64,000 nucleotides of DNA from Azolla caroliniana (taxonomy: Eukaryota > Polypodiophyta). The notes under the pieces are model-generated. The model ran no database searches. It was not told the origin of the DNA and worked only from the letters and a program-made list of their open reading frames with translations. This document shows, piece after piece, positions 21,869 through 34,910 of the stretch. A program made the position numbers and the translations under genes. Within the stretch, counting starts at the first letter, position 1; every line of letters begins with the position of its first letter. The stretch lies in contig JBHGNT010000008.1 in assembly GCA_043228905.1 (NCBI GenBank), forward strand, positions 15,438,001 through 15,502,000, written 5' to 3'.

Positions 21869-24800
21869 TCATGGTTTCAATACTATTTCTGGTCGTGTTT
21901 CTAGTAAGGACTCTATGTATGAATACCCAACTTTCTTGAGAGAAATCAAATGGGACGGGCAGTTCAAAAGCTTGTTCGGTATGTGTTGCAAACTTTGAGT
22001 TCTGGTTGCACCTTCGTCAACTTTGATTAAGGCATTCATGGCCTTCCCAAAAACTGCCTGGAAGGCAGATGGACCTGGCAATAGAAAAATCATTTGCTTC
22101 TCAAATTTTCAGTTACTACCTAAAAAAAGATCACATCATGTCTAAGGAAATACTCGAAAACAATGAATGAACCCTTCACACACTTTATAGACCAATGGTA
22201 TTGCAATCTATCAAACATAACACATCCTAAGCATGTGAAATTGAGGAACAGAAACAATAAACAATTACATTAACATTCATACAAAATATGCAGTACACAC
22301 ATTATAACCCAGACCGCACAACTTGTGTAGAAATAATCACCTTCTTTCTCGCTATTATTAAATTTCCTTTTTATGGCATCCTCAGATTCATCCCCTTTGG
22401 TTAATGGATCAAACATCACATATTCCCTCTTTCCATTGAAAAAAAGCAGATGGCTTCTTTTAGGAGACCGTTCACTCATATCCAAATTGATCTCAGAATC
22501 TATATCTGACGGAATAAAGCAAAATATCATACTTCCTTTTACCTGATAAGCACACAAACCTGTAAGCCTCAGTAATAGGTTATCAAGACCAGTATAATAA
22601 GTTCATTGATGCAAGCATGAGTACAAGAATTGACAAATAATAACATCGAGAAGTATTACATCTTCAGCATCCCATAACGCACAAGGAGAAGGAGAGTTGA
22701 CATCAAATACAGCGAGAAACCCTTGGTTCTTCCATTCATCTTGTTTTTTCACAGAAACCTTCTTTCCTGAAGCCCCCATAATTGCAAACCGACTACTGCA
22801 TGGATCAAGTGCAATGGCTGCCACCAATAAAATCATGTGAATTAGTGATCTCAAAAAATTCTGGTGTGAATTTTGCTTGCCCCCTCAGTATGAGAAGACA
22901 GCATAGACCTGGTTTCATGCATTCATTGATATATTGTTGCAAGGTTCTATCCAATGGACAGAAATGCTTAATTAATTCTCTTTTATTTTGCTGAGAATAT
23001 TTTTAAATTCCCACATTAAAAACTTAAATGATCTAGATGGCGAAAAGAGAAGGTATATTTTATATTCACAAGATAGTGCATTGTGTAGTATACTCAGGAA
23101 ACTTGTCACAAAAATACCTTGTACATTAACATGATATGACCAGCAAATGGATAGAGTCTCAAGATTCCAAACCATTAACTCTGGATGTTGACCATTGGAA
23201 GAGACTATCAAGTGTTTTGTTGTTGGCGAGAAGTGCAGCATTTGCACCGGCTGCATAATTAAACATGTTCACCATAGGAAAAATCAAACACTTCGTCAAT
23301 AATGAGGGATACACTGCTAGACATTTTATCAATAAAGAGGGATTCAAAATTTATACGCATCAGTAAAATAAATTCAATCATTTTCTAGTATTAAAGTAGA
23401 TAAATACCAAATGATGTTACCCAAAAAGACCATCTTAAAGACAACACAGCCTATGGGACAAAAATCATACAGAGGCTGGAATAATGTCAGTCTTGTGGTC
23501 TATGTTGCCACAGAATACAAGAATCTATGCCTGTGTAAAATACAGAAGACCACTCTAATCATCCAACTGTTCATAACTCTTTAATATTTCTCACCTACTA
23601 GGAATAATTTGATTTTATTGTGCTTCAGCGCCTCATATATGTGCATAGGCAAATCAATATATAAAAGATGAAAGCTTCTCTATTTTCCGCAGTATGGTGC
23701 AGTAATTAATCACAGACTCCCACAGGAGTGATGACAATAATGACCTCGCAGATAGCCTTGCAGTTCTAGAATAACACAAATACCATGGGTGCACCATGCA
23801 CCATAATTTGAATCATTGAAAAAATCGTGCTTGTGTACCCTCTAGATATATAGACCATGAAAACAGAGAAAGTGTGAATACAAACTTGAAAACGAAGTTA
23901 TTCAACTCAAGACATTCGTTAAGGTAACTCGAAACATATTGAAGGTTTAAGGTTTAGGGACTTACATGCATCGCACTTCGCATGAGCACGTGCACTAAAC
24001 CATTGGTAGAAGGGTTCCAAAGGGTAATAAACTCTTCAGCAGCAACTGCTAATATTGAGCCATCAGTTGAAAACGCTGCACAGTGCATAGGCTTTTGTCT
24101 GCATTAATTCCAAAATAAGAAATTAAAACCATCGTTTCTAAAGAAGAGCCTAGCTCGACACCCAGCGCACACAGCAAGTAGCCAGAAAAGACACTCGAGC
24201 TATAAATCTTCAGGAATTCTTTATACTCCAATAAAGTAATTGCTATACAGCATCTCATTAGTCCAAATTGATCAATTACCCCAAGATATGGAATAAATAA
24301 AGCTAGAGATGGAAATTCATTCCTATTCTATAGCCAGAAAAGACACTCAAGCTATAAATCTTCAGGAATTCTTTATACTCCAATAAAGTAATTGCTATAC
24401 AGCATCTCATTAGTCCAAATTGATCAATTACCCCAAGATATGGAATAAATAAAGCTAGAGATGGAAATTCATTCCTATTCTATAATACTCCCTCATATAA
24501 AGACTAGAAGAGGATGACGTGAATGGCCTGTAATCACATGGAGACCCAAAAAAAGAGCATTGCACTTGAAATCGTAAAAATCAACGAAATGCGACAAACA
24601 AGCATTGCAGAAGGATAAGAAGTCTACTGATAAGATCCCACTGATCGGCATCTCCAGCATGAAGGACCTGCTTTGGTATCTTTGTTCTCATCTTGAACCC
24701 ATACCTGCAGGAGCAAAGAATAAGCGACAAGTAGCCAAATGCAGAAATAGAAACCCAACTCCTTTACAACTAACAGATTTCTCCAAATATTCCACTAAAA

Positions 24801-27800
24801 AGCACCTTGAAGTCCCCAGAATTTGAACAGCTCACAGTCATGTTCAAAAACGGATGATACACCAAACATCGAATTTCACCCCTGCACAGAAAAGAGAAAT
24901 TTAGAAATTCATGACACTTAAAAAATTTATGAGAATTTTGGAACTTGTATCTTAATGCATTATTTTGATTATAATAACTCCAACAGCAATCTGTTATTCA
25001 TTAGAAGTTCAGTAATAAAAACAAATTCATAGCTTAAATTTAATACATTAATCTTAGATTTCTAGTTTCTGAATCAACATTAGACGTTTACAAATAAATA
25101 AAATTTGTTAGCTATAAGTTAATATCTGTATCACATTTAGAAATAAATAAAATTTGTTAGCTATAAATTAATATCTATATCTCAGATTTCAGATTTCTAG
25201 ATCATTATCTATATCTATATCCTAGAAGGCACGGCTCTAAATGCAGAGCTTTGAAATCAATTAGCATCTAACATAAACTAAGAATGACCGGCAGTCTTAC
25301 CCATGAGGATAGTCTATCTGTGTATTTAAGCAGTAATCTGTTTTCACATTCTTCCAGTCCCAGAATTTCAGACATGATCCTTCTCCAATTTTTTCTTCTC
25401 CGATATGACATTCAGCTGTGCCCATCACAGATCCATCTTTGGAAAAGACAATATGGGTAATATAAACCTGGCAAAAAGTAGTCTTTATTTTCACATAGGA
25501 AATAAAAAATTGAACCTCATAACAGAGCCATCACAGATCCATCTTGGAAAAGACAATATGGGTAATATAAACCTGGCAAAAACAGTCTTTATTTTCACAA
25601 GGCAAAGCAATTTGAGCTTCATAAAGTTTTGTTCATAATGACTAGGAAAAAAATCTATGGTTATATTAGAGCTCATGGGCATAATACTTCCTTGGTTACT
25701 AATGAGATTTGTGTGTAACCGTGCACTGTTTCAAGTTTGCATTTGAGCTCTTAATATATTTTAGCTTGCTCCAAATATTGAATACACTGAGCATTCCAAC
25801 AGGCACTGCACTTTTCCTCCAAACATCCGTCGTGATAGTTAGACGAAGTCTTGGATGTCATGAGAAATGACCAGAAGGTCATAATCCATAAACGATGGAT
25901 GGTAGTGCTTGTTAGTAGGTGAGATTTTCCTCCCATCTAATTTCCCACTCAAGGAAGGTGGGTTCACTGCACTGTTCATAGTAAACATGTCACAAACTCA
26001 TTGAAATATGTTTCCCTACCCATAATTCATCCCCTGGGGCTTGAACCCAAATCATCGAGGTTACAAATCCAAGGCTTACCAATATGAATAAGCCCATAAT
26101 AGAGACTAACTATTCATTGTATCACTTTAACCATCACTATGGAAAATTTTCAAAATACAATTACATGAGCTCATATTATGTTGGTGTTCCAGAAATTTAA
26201 AAAAAAAACTGGAACATGTGCATTCTAAATTCAATCTTCCATAGGAGTTTGGAACTAGTTCAACTATAGCAAAATATCTTAACACAAAAAATAGTAATTC
26301 TTAGAACACATTGATAAGTTTTACTAACCGGTGGTCCACTTTTAGATTCCTTTTCCTGGCATTCTTCTGTTTTCCCACCAATGGAAACATAATTGCGAGA
26401 GGAAACCCGTACCTTTATGTTGAAAGAAATTGTGTCATAAAAATAAAAAAGACCATAAAATGTGAAACTATACAAAAGAAAATAGAGTCTGACCTCTCCA
26501 ATTTGTCGATCATGAAAAGCATCATAGAACTGAAGAGACATGTCTTCTGCAGGCAGCACTAGGCTACCCACTCCTGGTTGGATTATTAGTTTTGTGATAC
26601 TTGGATTTTCCAGATATCGGGGTAAAGAAACTGGGGGCTAAAAAGAAACATAGGAACGATTTCAGAACCAGATATGACAATTATGAGAGCAGGAAAACAG
26701 TACAAACTAAGCAGAGAGGGAGCAACCAACATAGTTTGAAATCTCTCTAAGAGCTCACAGTTAGTGTCAAAAGAAAGGAGGTGCTAAATTTGTTCTTGTA
26801 TGACATTATTAACAATCACTTTACTTTTTTCCATTTTATTTTATCACATGTTTATCTTGGGACCATCTAGCCAGCCTTGGCTGCTCCAGTCCAGGGATGC
26901 TTGACCTCCAGTAGTTCCACGTTGGCTAATCCTATTTTTCCCGACTTCAGAGGTTCTATTATATCCTATTCCATTCTTTAGGGAGGAACTTCCTTGTTCA
27001 GAAGCAATCAACTTCCTGGATGTGCCAGTTTCAGCCTGTACAGCAAAATGGGACACATTGCTAGTTACTTATTGCTGAGTTTCTCAAGAGACTTATTTGA
27101 TATTCCTGCATTGCAAGGGTTATGGATACCATAGATTGTGCTCAAGAAACTCATTCAAAAAATATATCCAGATAGCAAAACCCAACCTCCCCATATTGGA
27201 TGCAGTTAGATACGAGGGACTGTTAAGAGGAGGCCATTGAGAATAAATTATAGCAATAACCATAGTAGACACGTGCCAGGAACAGATTGTGGATAATTGG
27301 GGCACAAACATCACTACGCAGTTATTAAGGACTCGGCCATCTTAAATAGAAGGACTAGCATTCATGATTATGAATTCACATCAATTGACTCCAGAACCTT
27401 GCTGAATGGAATACAATACACAACACAGTTGAAGTTAATTGCAAGTTTATCAGAATTTTAAAAAACGAACCTGCGTTTCCGGAAGACATTTAGATAGTTT
27501 CTTTACAGAGGCTCTAGCTGTTCGAAAAATGGATTTGGGGAATATAAAATGGACCAGCAAGAGAATTTAAATGTTATCATAATTTGTTTACTGTATTTAA
27601 CACAACTTCATTTCATTGGTGTTCAAAGTATACAGTCATAAATTGAACAACAAGTGTTATGAATAATAACCATACAGTGTCTCTGGTTTCATATATTCTA
27701 GTCATTGAGAGATAAATAGCTGCATCTTAAGGTTCCTTTGAAAGTAAACGTAAGAGGAGAGACTAGCTTTTAAGTTTTTAGGTATATAGAATTAAATTTA

Positions 27801-30800
27801 CACGAGGTTGTATGCATGCAAATACCTCCAAATGTTTGTATTTAATATTAATACAAGCAAGATTACGCTGATGATAGACATTACTAGCACACCTTTACTG
27901 ATGTATCAATGAACATGGAAGATGCAATCTGATTTATGATATTGTGTGAGTGAGCAAGGGGCAATGACAGGAGAAAATTTGCGCAGAGTTAAATAGCCCC
28001 TACCAGCAATTAATATGCTTTGATCTACATATTCTTTTAAAATCTTGGATATTGCATCCACCTCTGAAGAAGCTTGTCATTGATTGGAAACTTGTGTAAT
28101 TCATAATTCATCAATACTCCTATTTCTAGAAGTTAGATTGCCTGCTCAAATCTTTGACCTCATTCAGCATGAATGTTAAATCCCTTATAGGACTTGCTCT
28201 TCCTCAGAGGGATCGTACGATTTACCTACTCTCCCGTGTCCCAATTAAGATATATATATATATATATAACATCAGAAACCATTGGAGATTGTCTAGGCCA
28301 AAAAACAAGGCATAGGGAACAAATAATGTGATGGATTTTTGGGAGTAACATAATGCGGTTCGAAAGTTGTTTGCCTCAATTGGTGAATCAGCTTCACTGA
28401 AGGTAGGAACAGGCTGGACGCAATCACTTCTTCAATATGAGAAAAAGGCAGAAAATCTTGAAAAATGAAGATTATTCTTTCAGGGACTGTCAAGCTCAGA
28501 TTTTTTTCCAATGTTCGGTAAAATGAAACAAACACTTTTGGCGTCTACCTATAGATTTTTAACCTTTGAAATAATTGTTTTCTCCTTTCCATTTGGCACA
28601 CGAAAGTCAAATTTATTCCCTTCCCTTGTTGCAACTTTGACATTGCATTTTTGTTTTTTTTCACTTTCCTAAGAAACCTCAGAGAAAACTCTTGAGACAT
28701 TGCATTTTGGGTAGCAGGTTTGCACGAAGAAAGTTTGCAAAAGTCCTGAAGTATTGTTTGGATATATTAAGTTGCTCTCCAAAATATGCAAGTGTTGTGC
28801 ATATTTGATTTCTCTTTCTCAACCAGTCAGTTCAAAAGGTTTGTTCTTTTGACAACATTATGTGCTTTATGAATATAGATAGGAATATTAAAAGAACACT
28901 GTTAAAGCAATAAAACAATATAGCAGAGAAAAACTCATGATTATGTGTCACCCTCTTTGGATAAAGCGAAAACAAAATTATGGTCATTGAAACATGCAAA
29001 TAAATAGCAATATTAAAAGCACAATAAGCACGCACAAATTCAAAGAATGATATTCTTTTGAGCCTCATTAAAGTATTTAACAATAAAAAAGCTATGCATT
29101 CTTCATACAAGACTTAGTTATACTACTGCTCCTGCGGACAAACCTTGATACCGGAAATGCTTTTCTGCACGGTCATTGTACCAATATTGACCAATTTTAT
29201 ACTGTTATCAGCACAAGAAACCTGCAATTAACAAATAGTCAATATACAAAAGACGCTAATGCATGCAGAAAATGCTGCTGGACTACATGATGGCCATAAA
29301 CTTTCAAATTATTGAAGGAATGCGTTTCCAATGGTCATTTCTTCATCAGTAACAGAATGTGCACACAAATATAAAAGAGAGCAAAGCCATAGTTTTCACT
29401 CACTGAGAAAATGGATGCATCTGAAGATGATGCACAGTGCAAAAGCGAGCTTCCAAGGCGAGGCAAGAATTGTCTTTTGCCTGACTCGAGTTGCCACATC
29501 ACGAAGACACCTTCTTTGCCTCCTGAAAGAGAAGAACAAAAACATTTAAGTGTAGAACGGAAAAGGAAAAAGATTGCTTGACATATTGATGTATTAGTCC
29601 TGTGTTCATGATAATTGAGAAACATGAATAATTAGAGAACAATGAGGGCAAAGTTCTCTTTATGCTTATAATGGGAGGAAATATAAGTATTAACATTATG
29701 CATCTATTATGTTTGCGTATTGTCATTTATTTGATCTTACCAGAAAAAAGATATGCACCATCCATGGAAAATATAAGAAAATTCACTTGATCAGAATGCC
29801 AATGGTAAGTGCTTAATGCTGCTGCATCATCACATCCATGAACCCCCCTATTTGAGTCCAACTCGCTCTTGGAAGAGTTATTTCCCTCTATAGCTCTATC
29901 ATGTTCTTTTGCAGATAAACAATAAGAGTTCTCCCCCACGTTTTTCCAGATAAGAATACGACCTAGACTATCACTACCAGCTACCAAAGTCTCTGTTGGA
30001 TCAAATGCTAGACTTTGCAGTGACCGTGTATGATGTAGAATAGTTGTCTCAAAGGATTTCACACCATGGATGCCTTTTCCAGAGACCCTCCATGCGTAAA
30101 TCTTCCTGATATCAACCATTCCTACAAGGCCCCCATTTTGACTGGAGATTAGAGTTTGCGGAGTATTAACCTATCATCATAGAAAAATCAAAATATTACG
30201 CCTAAGCCAGAGGACAGTAGAAATTACTCAGAAATGAAATATTTTTGAACTACCTTTGCAAGCCATCCAGGCAACAGTTTCCCATTATTTAGAGTGCATA
30301 GAACAACACGGAATGTCTTTGCTTTAATATCATCAATCTGTAGCTTGGCTTCTTTATCATCGCTAGTCCACTCGACTAGCAACAAACCGACAACCTGCTT
30401 GGAGTGTGCTACTGGTTCAGATCTACATTTGGGAATAACCTGAAAAAAAACAAAGAACTATCACATCAGTTGCCCATATACCAAAATTATCATCTGAAGG
30501 ATGACGGACCTGTACCTCGTGAACTTCAAGCATACATATTCATGAGATACTTGACTAATTTCAATTTGCCAGTTTGCATTACACAGGGTGTATCTGCTTT
30601 AAAGCAACAAGATTCTGTCTCTAATTTTCATTAGCATAAATAACGAAGATACAAATAGAACATTTTGCGACCCAATACATCTGAGTTAACATTCTTCACA
30701 ATGTTAAGCTTGTCTCATCTATCGGTATGCACAGAAAATGCATTGAGGAGTATGATCTTTTCCTAGAAATATACCTACGATGCGAGGGACAATCATTTGA

Positions 30801-31827
30801 GTTCTTTAGAAACATGGCATTTGAGACAATAGATAAAGAGAAGGATATGAAATTTCAGCCACAGAAAATAGATCATATTTCCAACAAGCTTTGTCAATAT
30901 AACTGCAGAGGTATGTAGACCTGATCTAGATGGAGACAGATACATTGTCACTGAGATATACTCATTACAAACATAACATAACAAGATCTTCATACAACCA
31001 ACAGAAAAAATAATAATCTGGAATAATGAATTCTTCTTTTCGCGTAACATGACATGCAGCACCTAATAGCTCCTGCCAAGCAAAAAAAGATGAGCTAAAT
31101 TCAGTAAGTGAAACTTTCAGCTTCTTCCACTTATAAGGATACCGAACAATACAGCACTGATATGGATTCCGCACCATGAATTTTGACCATGGAAGACTTC
31201 TCTTCATCTAAAATATTCAGTTTCTTCCAGTTCAAAGAATACCAAATTATCCAGCATGATATGGATTCAACAACATGAATTTTGAACATAGAAGACACCT
31301 CTTCATCTAGAATTGAGTAATTGATAGCATAATGCATAGTTATGCACACTGGACTAGTGTTTGCGTTGGTTTGCTAATGAACGCAGATGCAATATGATAT
31401 CACTTAAATGGCTGTGCCTGGGTTTTTAGTGAATACATAGCTAATATGTTATCAGCTCTTTATGACCTCCATATGTGGCTGTTCTGGCTAGTTAATTATG
31501 CCACGTCCATCCGTCAATTGCGAGAAGTAAAATGCTCCAGTAAAAAAGTGACATAAGCTAGAAGTTTTCGAAATTCAATCGATCAGATGAGAGAAAATAA
31601 AGGCACAAGGACACTCACCATAGAATAGATCGGTTTGCCGATGTTGACAACCCTTAGGCATGACCCTGTGCTGAAGTTCCAAAACCGTATCGTCCCATCC
31701 AATGAAGACGTCCAAACCTGGTTTATCAATGATCTAGCTGATCCAGAATAGTGAACAACATTTATGCTCGTCACTGGTCCCGTATGTCCTTCAAGTTGAT
31801 TCACCTTAAACAAAGATCATGGAACAA

Positions 31828-31874
<47 letters not shown>

Positions 31875-31887
31875 TACACACACTCTG

Positions 31888-31936
<49 letters not shown>

Positions 31937-32148
31937 AACTAGTATAGAGGATGAGGTAATACGTTAACCACGATCATCTCTCGGAGAAAGAGAAGACAGG
32001 GTCGGTCATTCATTATTACCAGGAGGCCTGTGGAGACGCTGTAGACGGCGACATGGAAGGAGGATGTGCAGACGAGGAGGAGCTTGCCGTCGGAGGAGAA
32101 GGAAGGTTGCCTCTCCACCAGGTTGGCGCCGCCTCTGACCTTGCCCAT
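21869..32148 (-). CDS. WDR75-like WD40 protein (plant NAN1/Utp17 type), small-subunit processome
   Basis: Sixteen exons on the minus strand, all with GT-AG borders and consistent phase: 32148-32020, 31804-31619, 30439-30254, 30170-29741, 29522-29404, 29221-29144, 26637-26494, 26412-26329, 25467-25301, 24881-24806, 24704-24628, 24098-23966, 23250-23118, 22817-22660, 22542-22341, 22074-21869. They sum to 2508 nt, 835 residues, close to the ~830 of animal WDR75. Two WD40 propellers are visible (DGTIRFWNF, GRILIWKN, GVFVMWQL, CLKFWDW, FITLWNP, ELMVWNL). The WDR75 signature HWH-DQV...SGGKEGVFV-W...FLPRLG is present at the exon 4/5 join. The family acts in the nucleolus with the t-UTP complex, coupling rDNA transcription to 18S rRNA processing. 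The start could also be an in-frame ATG at 32154, 32160 or 32196; MGKVRGG (32148) was chosen as the most conserved-looking start. The 2.5-kb intron 6 holds unexplained exon-like sequence. Confidence 0.92.
24181..24484. repeat. nearly perfect 152-bp tandem duplication in WDR75 intron 11
   Basis: 24181-24332 and 24333-24484 differ at one visible base (actcgagc versus actcaagc). This is a recent duplication inside the intron between exons at 24628-24704 and 23966-24098. Confidence 0.95.
25426..25600. repeat. duplicated 5' end and acceptor of WDR75 exon 9
   Basis: 25426-25495 (start of exon 9 plus its polypyrimidine/acceptor) recurs at about 25528-25597, inside the upstream intron. The distal copy lacks one T in 'ctttgg', so use of its acceptor would shift the frame. 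The proximal copy at 25467 keeps the exon 8-9 frame and is the one used in the model. Confidence 0.85.
26841..27525 (-). pseudogene. unidentified exon-like pair inside WDR75 intron 6
   Basis: On the minus strand, 27525-27478 reads open (ASVKKLSKCLPETQ) and ends in cag|gttcg, a possible donor; 27042-26844 follows a possible acceptor (ctgtacag) and reads open for 65 codons to a stop (AETGTSRKLI..., GGQASLDWSSQGWLDGP). Neither resembles WD40 sequence and both are skipped by the phase-consistent WDR75 model. They could be an alternative terminal exon giving a truncated WDR75, or a gene fragment inserted in the intron. I do not recognise the family. Confidence 0.3.
31829..31935. repeat. CT/CA microsatellite in WDR75 intron 1
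   Basis: (CT)n, a short (CA)n, then a longer (CT)n run lie in the 215-bp first intron; on the gene's own strand this is a GA-rich tract just before the acceptor of exon 2. Confidence 0.95.
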
Positions 32149-32301
32149 GGCCATGGCCATGGCGATGGCGATGGCGATGGCGGCTACAGCAACCAAAAAG
32201 AACAGAGAGAGGGTTTAGAGAGAGAGCAGAGGAGAGGCAAAAGCCAAAACCTTCCTTTCCCTTATTATCACTGTCTGTGTTGTGTGTGTAATAAGTCTAT
32301 A

Positions 32302-32744
32302 ACAATCGGCAACGGTTCGGTTCGGTTCGGTTCGGTTTTGAGAGTGTCAAACCGAACCGTTTAAATTTTTTGAAACATGAACCGAACCGAACCACAAAAC
32401 CCATTAACCATTTTTCAAACTGTTAAAACAGCGGTTTCGTGGTTCAGTTTCGGTTTTCAACGTCCATCAAATTTTAAATTTTTTAAATTTATAATATGTC
32501 ATTATTTATTTTTAAAATTTTAAATATGCTTCTAAAATGTGAGAGTAAGGTCTAAAAATGAAAAGATTGTTTAAAAACAACTTTTTTTTAAATTTTAAAT
32601 AAATAAATAAAATCATTTAAACCGTGGTTTCTGACCATTGAAACCGAACCAAGCCATTTAAAACAACCTAAACCTGAACCGAACCGTTGAGATCGTTAAG
32701 CTGCGGTTTCGTGGTTCGGTTCAAACCGAACCGTTGCCGATTGT
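32302..32744. mobile_element. MITE-like element with ~21-bp terminal inverted repeats, TA flanks
   Basis: The left end (acaatcggcaacggttcggtt) is repeated inverted at the right end (aaccgaaccgttgccgattgt), 443 bp apart, with TA on both outer sides (32300-32301 and 32745-32746). The interior is AT-rich with further CCGAACC/GGTTCGG words and no coding capacity. A TA duplication suggests a Tc1/mariner-type (Stowaway-like) MITE, but the end sequence is not the classic Stowaway one and longer target duplications are not excluded. It lies about 155 bp upstream of the WDR75 start codon, in the promoter. Confidence 0.75.
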
Positions 32745-33239
32745 TAGTGAAAGAGAAAGAAAGATAAATATATTTGTGAGAAAGAAAGAAAGAGTTCTAG
32801 TACTTTACAAAACATGTTATGGTGTAACATATTCAATAAAGGAAATGACTTTGTACTAGGCCTAGTTTCATTTCCATCCAAGCCTCTCGAAAAGAAGTGG
32901 GAGGTCAAAGGTTTTATTTCGTGTGGATGTGACTCGTGCTCCCGGTGTAGAAGGTACCCCGACCATTGCTTCTAGGCGGTGTAGTTCATGTTCCCTTTAT
33001 TTTCTTAATTGCTTCTACACCACATCGATTTGCTTTGAAACCCGACATCCGAGGGCGTTTGGTTCTTCTTTGGTTTTCTGCTTCATCAAGGAAGAGGCCA
33101 AGTGGTGCAAGTGTGTCCACATTCGTCGTCTCCCCCTGTCCCTGAAAAACTTCATTTGTTACATGTTGGTGAATATTAGAAACATTATCATCAACATTTT
33201 GTAGTTTATTCTCTTTATGTGGTTTTACCTCTAAGATAT

Positions 33240-34910
33240 ATCTGCCTAATTTCTTTATATCTAAAATATCTAATAGTTTGGGGAGGGTGGGAGAGGGACC
33301 AAGTATGTCTCGATATTTTGCCCTTATCTCGGGATAAGTTTGACACTTGCATGTAAAGTGGTACTCATCCTCTATCTCTATGTGACATAATCTACATATC
33401 CTTTCCTCTCTAGGGACTCCATTAGTACGACCATTCTCAATCTCAAGTTGGTGAGATGATATTCTAAGTTGTCCAATGGCAACCTTTAGTCCATTTGGTA
33501 AGAATGCATCTACATATTTTGGTCATGTAATAAAACCTAACATAGAGAAGTGCATGAAGCGTTCCTTATAGTACAACATTTTAGATGGGAATGGCTCTAG
33601 TGGGGTGATCCATTTATACATAGTGTAAATTTGTCATATTTCTTGGCATATGACTTTATTACGATCCTCATGAGAGATTAAAGTGTTATCAATCGTGTGG
33701 TTGTACCTAAGGGGAGGTAGGTTATTAATGTCTAGACCATTTGCAAGAAGCCAACTCACCATCGTGCCATACCATGAGCTAGTATCGCCTGACTCATATA
33801 GTGATTGAGATACCTCAAAAGCTTGATGAAATATCTTATCATGTGGTTGACTATGTATCCTATAAATAAAGACTACAAGTTGAAAAAGTGCTTCTACTAA
33901 CATCGGGGGTAAAGTGAACTTAGTCCAAATGAAAGATGGTAGCCCTACAGCCCAAACCACTGAATTTGCCATATTTCTTGGCGTATTACTTTATTATGGT
34001 CCTCACGAGAGATTAAAACGTTATCAATCGTGTGGTTGTACCTAAGGGGAGGTAGGTTATTAATGTCTAGACCATTTGCAAGAAGTCAACTCACCATCAT
34101 GCCATACCATGAGCTAGTATCGCCCGACTCATATAGTGATTGAGATACCTCAAAAGCTTGATGAGATATCCTATCATGTTGTTGACTATGTATCCTATAA
34201 ATAAAGACTACAAGTTGAAAAAGTGTTTCTACTAACATCGGGGGTAAAGTGAACTTAGTCCAAATGAAAGATGGTAGCCCTGCAGCCCAAACCACTGATG
34301 CATACATGCAGGAGGGGTTTGCTAATGAGTCGAAGAGCCATCCCTTCGTCTGTGGCTCTTGAAAGTATGCATGGTGGCATTGTCTCTCTAAGAGTGCGAG
34401 GGATGTGTGTCCTCTCGTAAGTCTATCCTTCGCTGCCTATGTCATTGAAAATTTACTTGAGCGGGCGCTGAAAGTGACTCCGAGATATACATATGATCCA
34501 ACTACCTCAACTAGGCTATGGCATCTAAGGCATTAAGGTGCCTTTTGTAGGTCGTGTTCAGACTTAGAGAGCAAAGTTATGTCGTTTGCATAGAGCAAGA
34601 TACAAACCTATGTACCCCCAATGACTACTCTGTTGCCTCCCTTACAAGCAATAAAATCTATGATATCATCAATATAGATCCCAAAAAGAGTTGGTGATAG
34701 GGGTCAAGCTTGCCTTACACCAATAGTGCTTGTGAAGCAATTGGATAGGGCACCTATTCATCGTATGCACCCGGAGACTTGCTCATATAGTGCGTCGATG
34801 ACCCAAATCATGTCATCTGGTATCTTCAAGCTTTTAAGCCTATCAAACAACTGTGCTCTAGGGATTGTGTCAAAGGTATTGCGGAAGTACACAAAACAAC
34901 AATATAATTT
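33240..34910 (-). pseudogene. decayed LINE (non-LTR retrotransposon): RT and C-terminal zinc motif
   Basis: On the minus strand 34900-34560 encodes a broken LINE reverse transcriptase: an F-VYFRNTFDTIPR block (finger/palm A), GVRQ-PLSPTLFGIYID, and LLYANDITLLS, a variant of the YADD box at about 34576-34612. Downstream (33480-33300) lies the C-terminal cysteine/histidine region (RICRLCHIEIEDEYHF-C). Frames shift repeatedly and stops interrupt, so it is inactive. An internal 335-bp stretch is tandemly duplicated. The 5' half (endonuclease) is missing, as usual for truncated LINE insertions. Confidence 0.8.
33635..34304. repeat. tandem duplication inside the LINE (unit 335 bp)
   Basis: 33635-33969 and 33970-34304 are highly similar; both encode the same minus-strand peptide (LPSFIWTKFTLPPMLVE..., SSWYG). 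Divergence of a few percent shows the duplication is not brand new. Confidence 0.9.

Noticed and set aside
24188-24484. CRISPR-like direct repeats
   Set aside because: Only two long adjacent copies without spacers; a eukaryotic tandem duplication.
28247-28268. TA-rich run as a regulatory or replication element
   Set aside because: Plain (TA)n microsatellite in a WDR75 intron.
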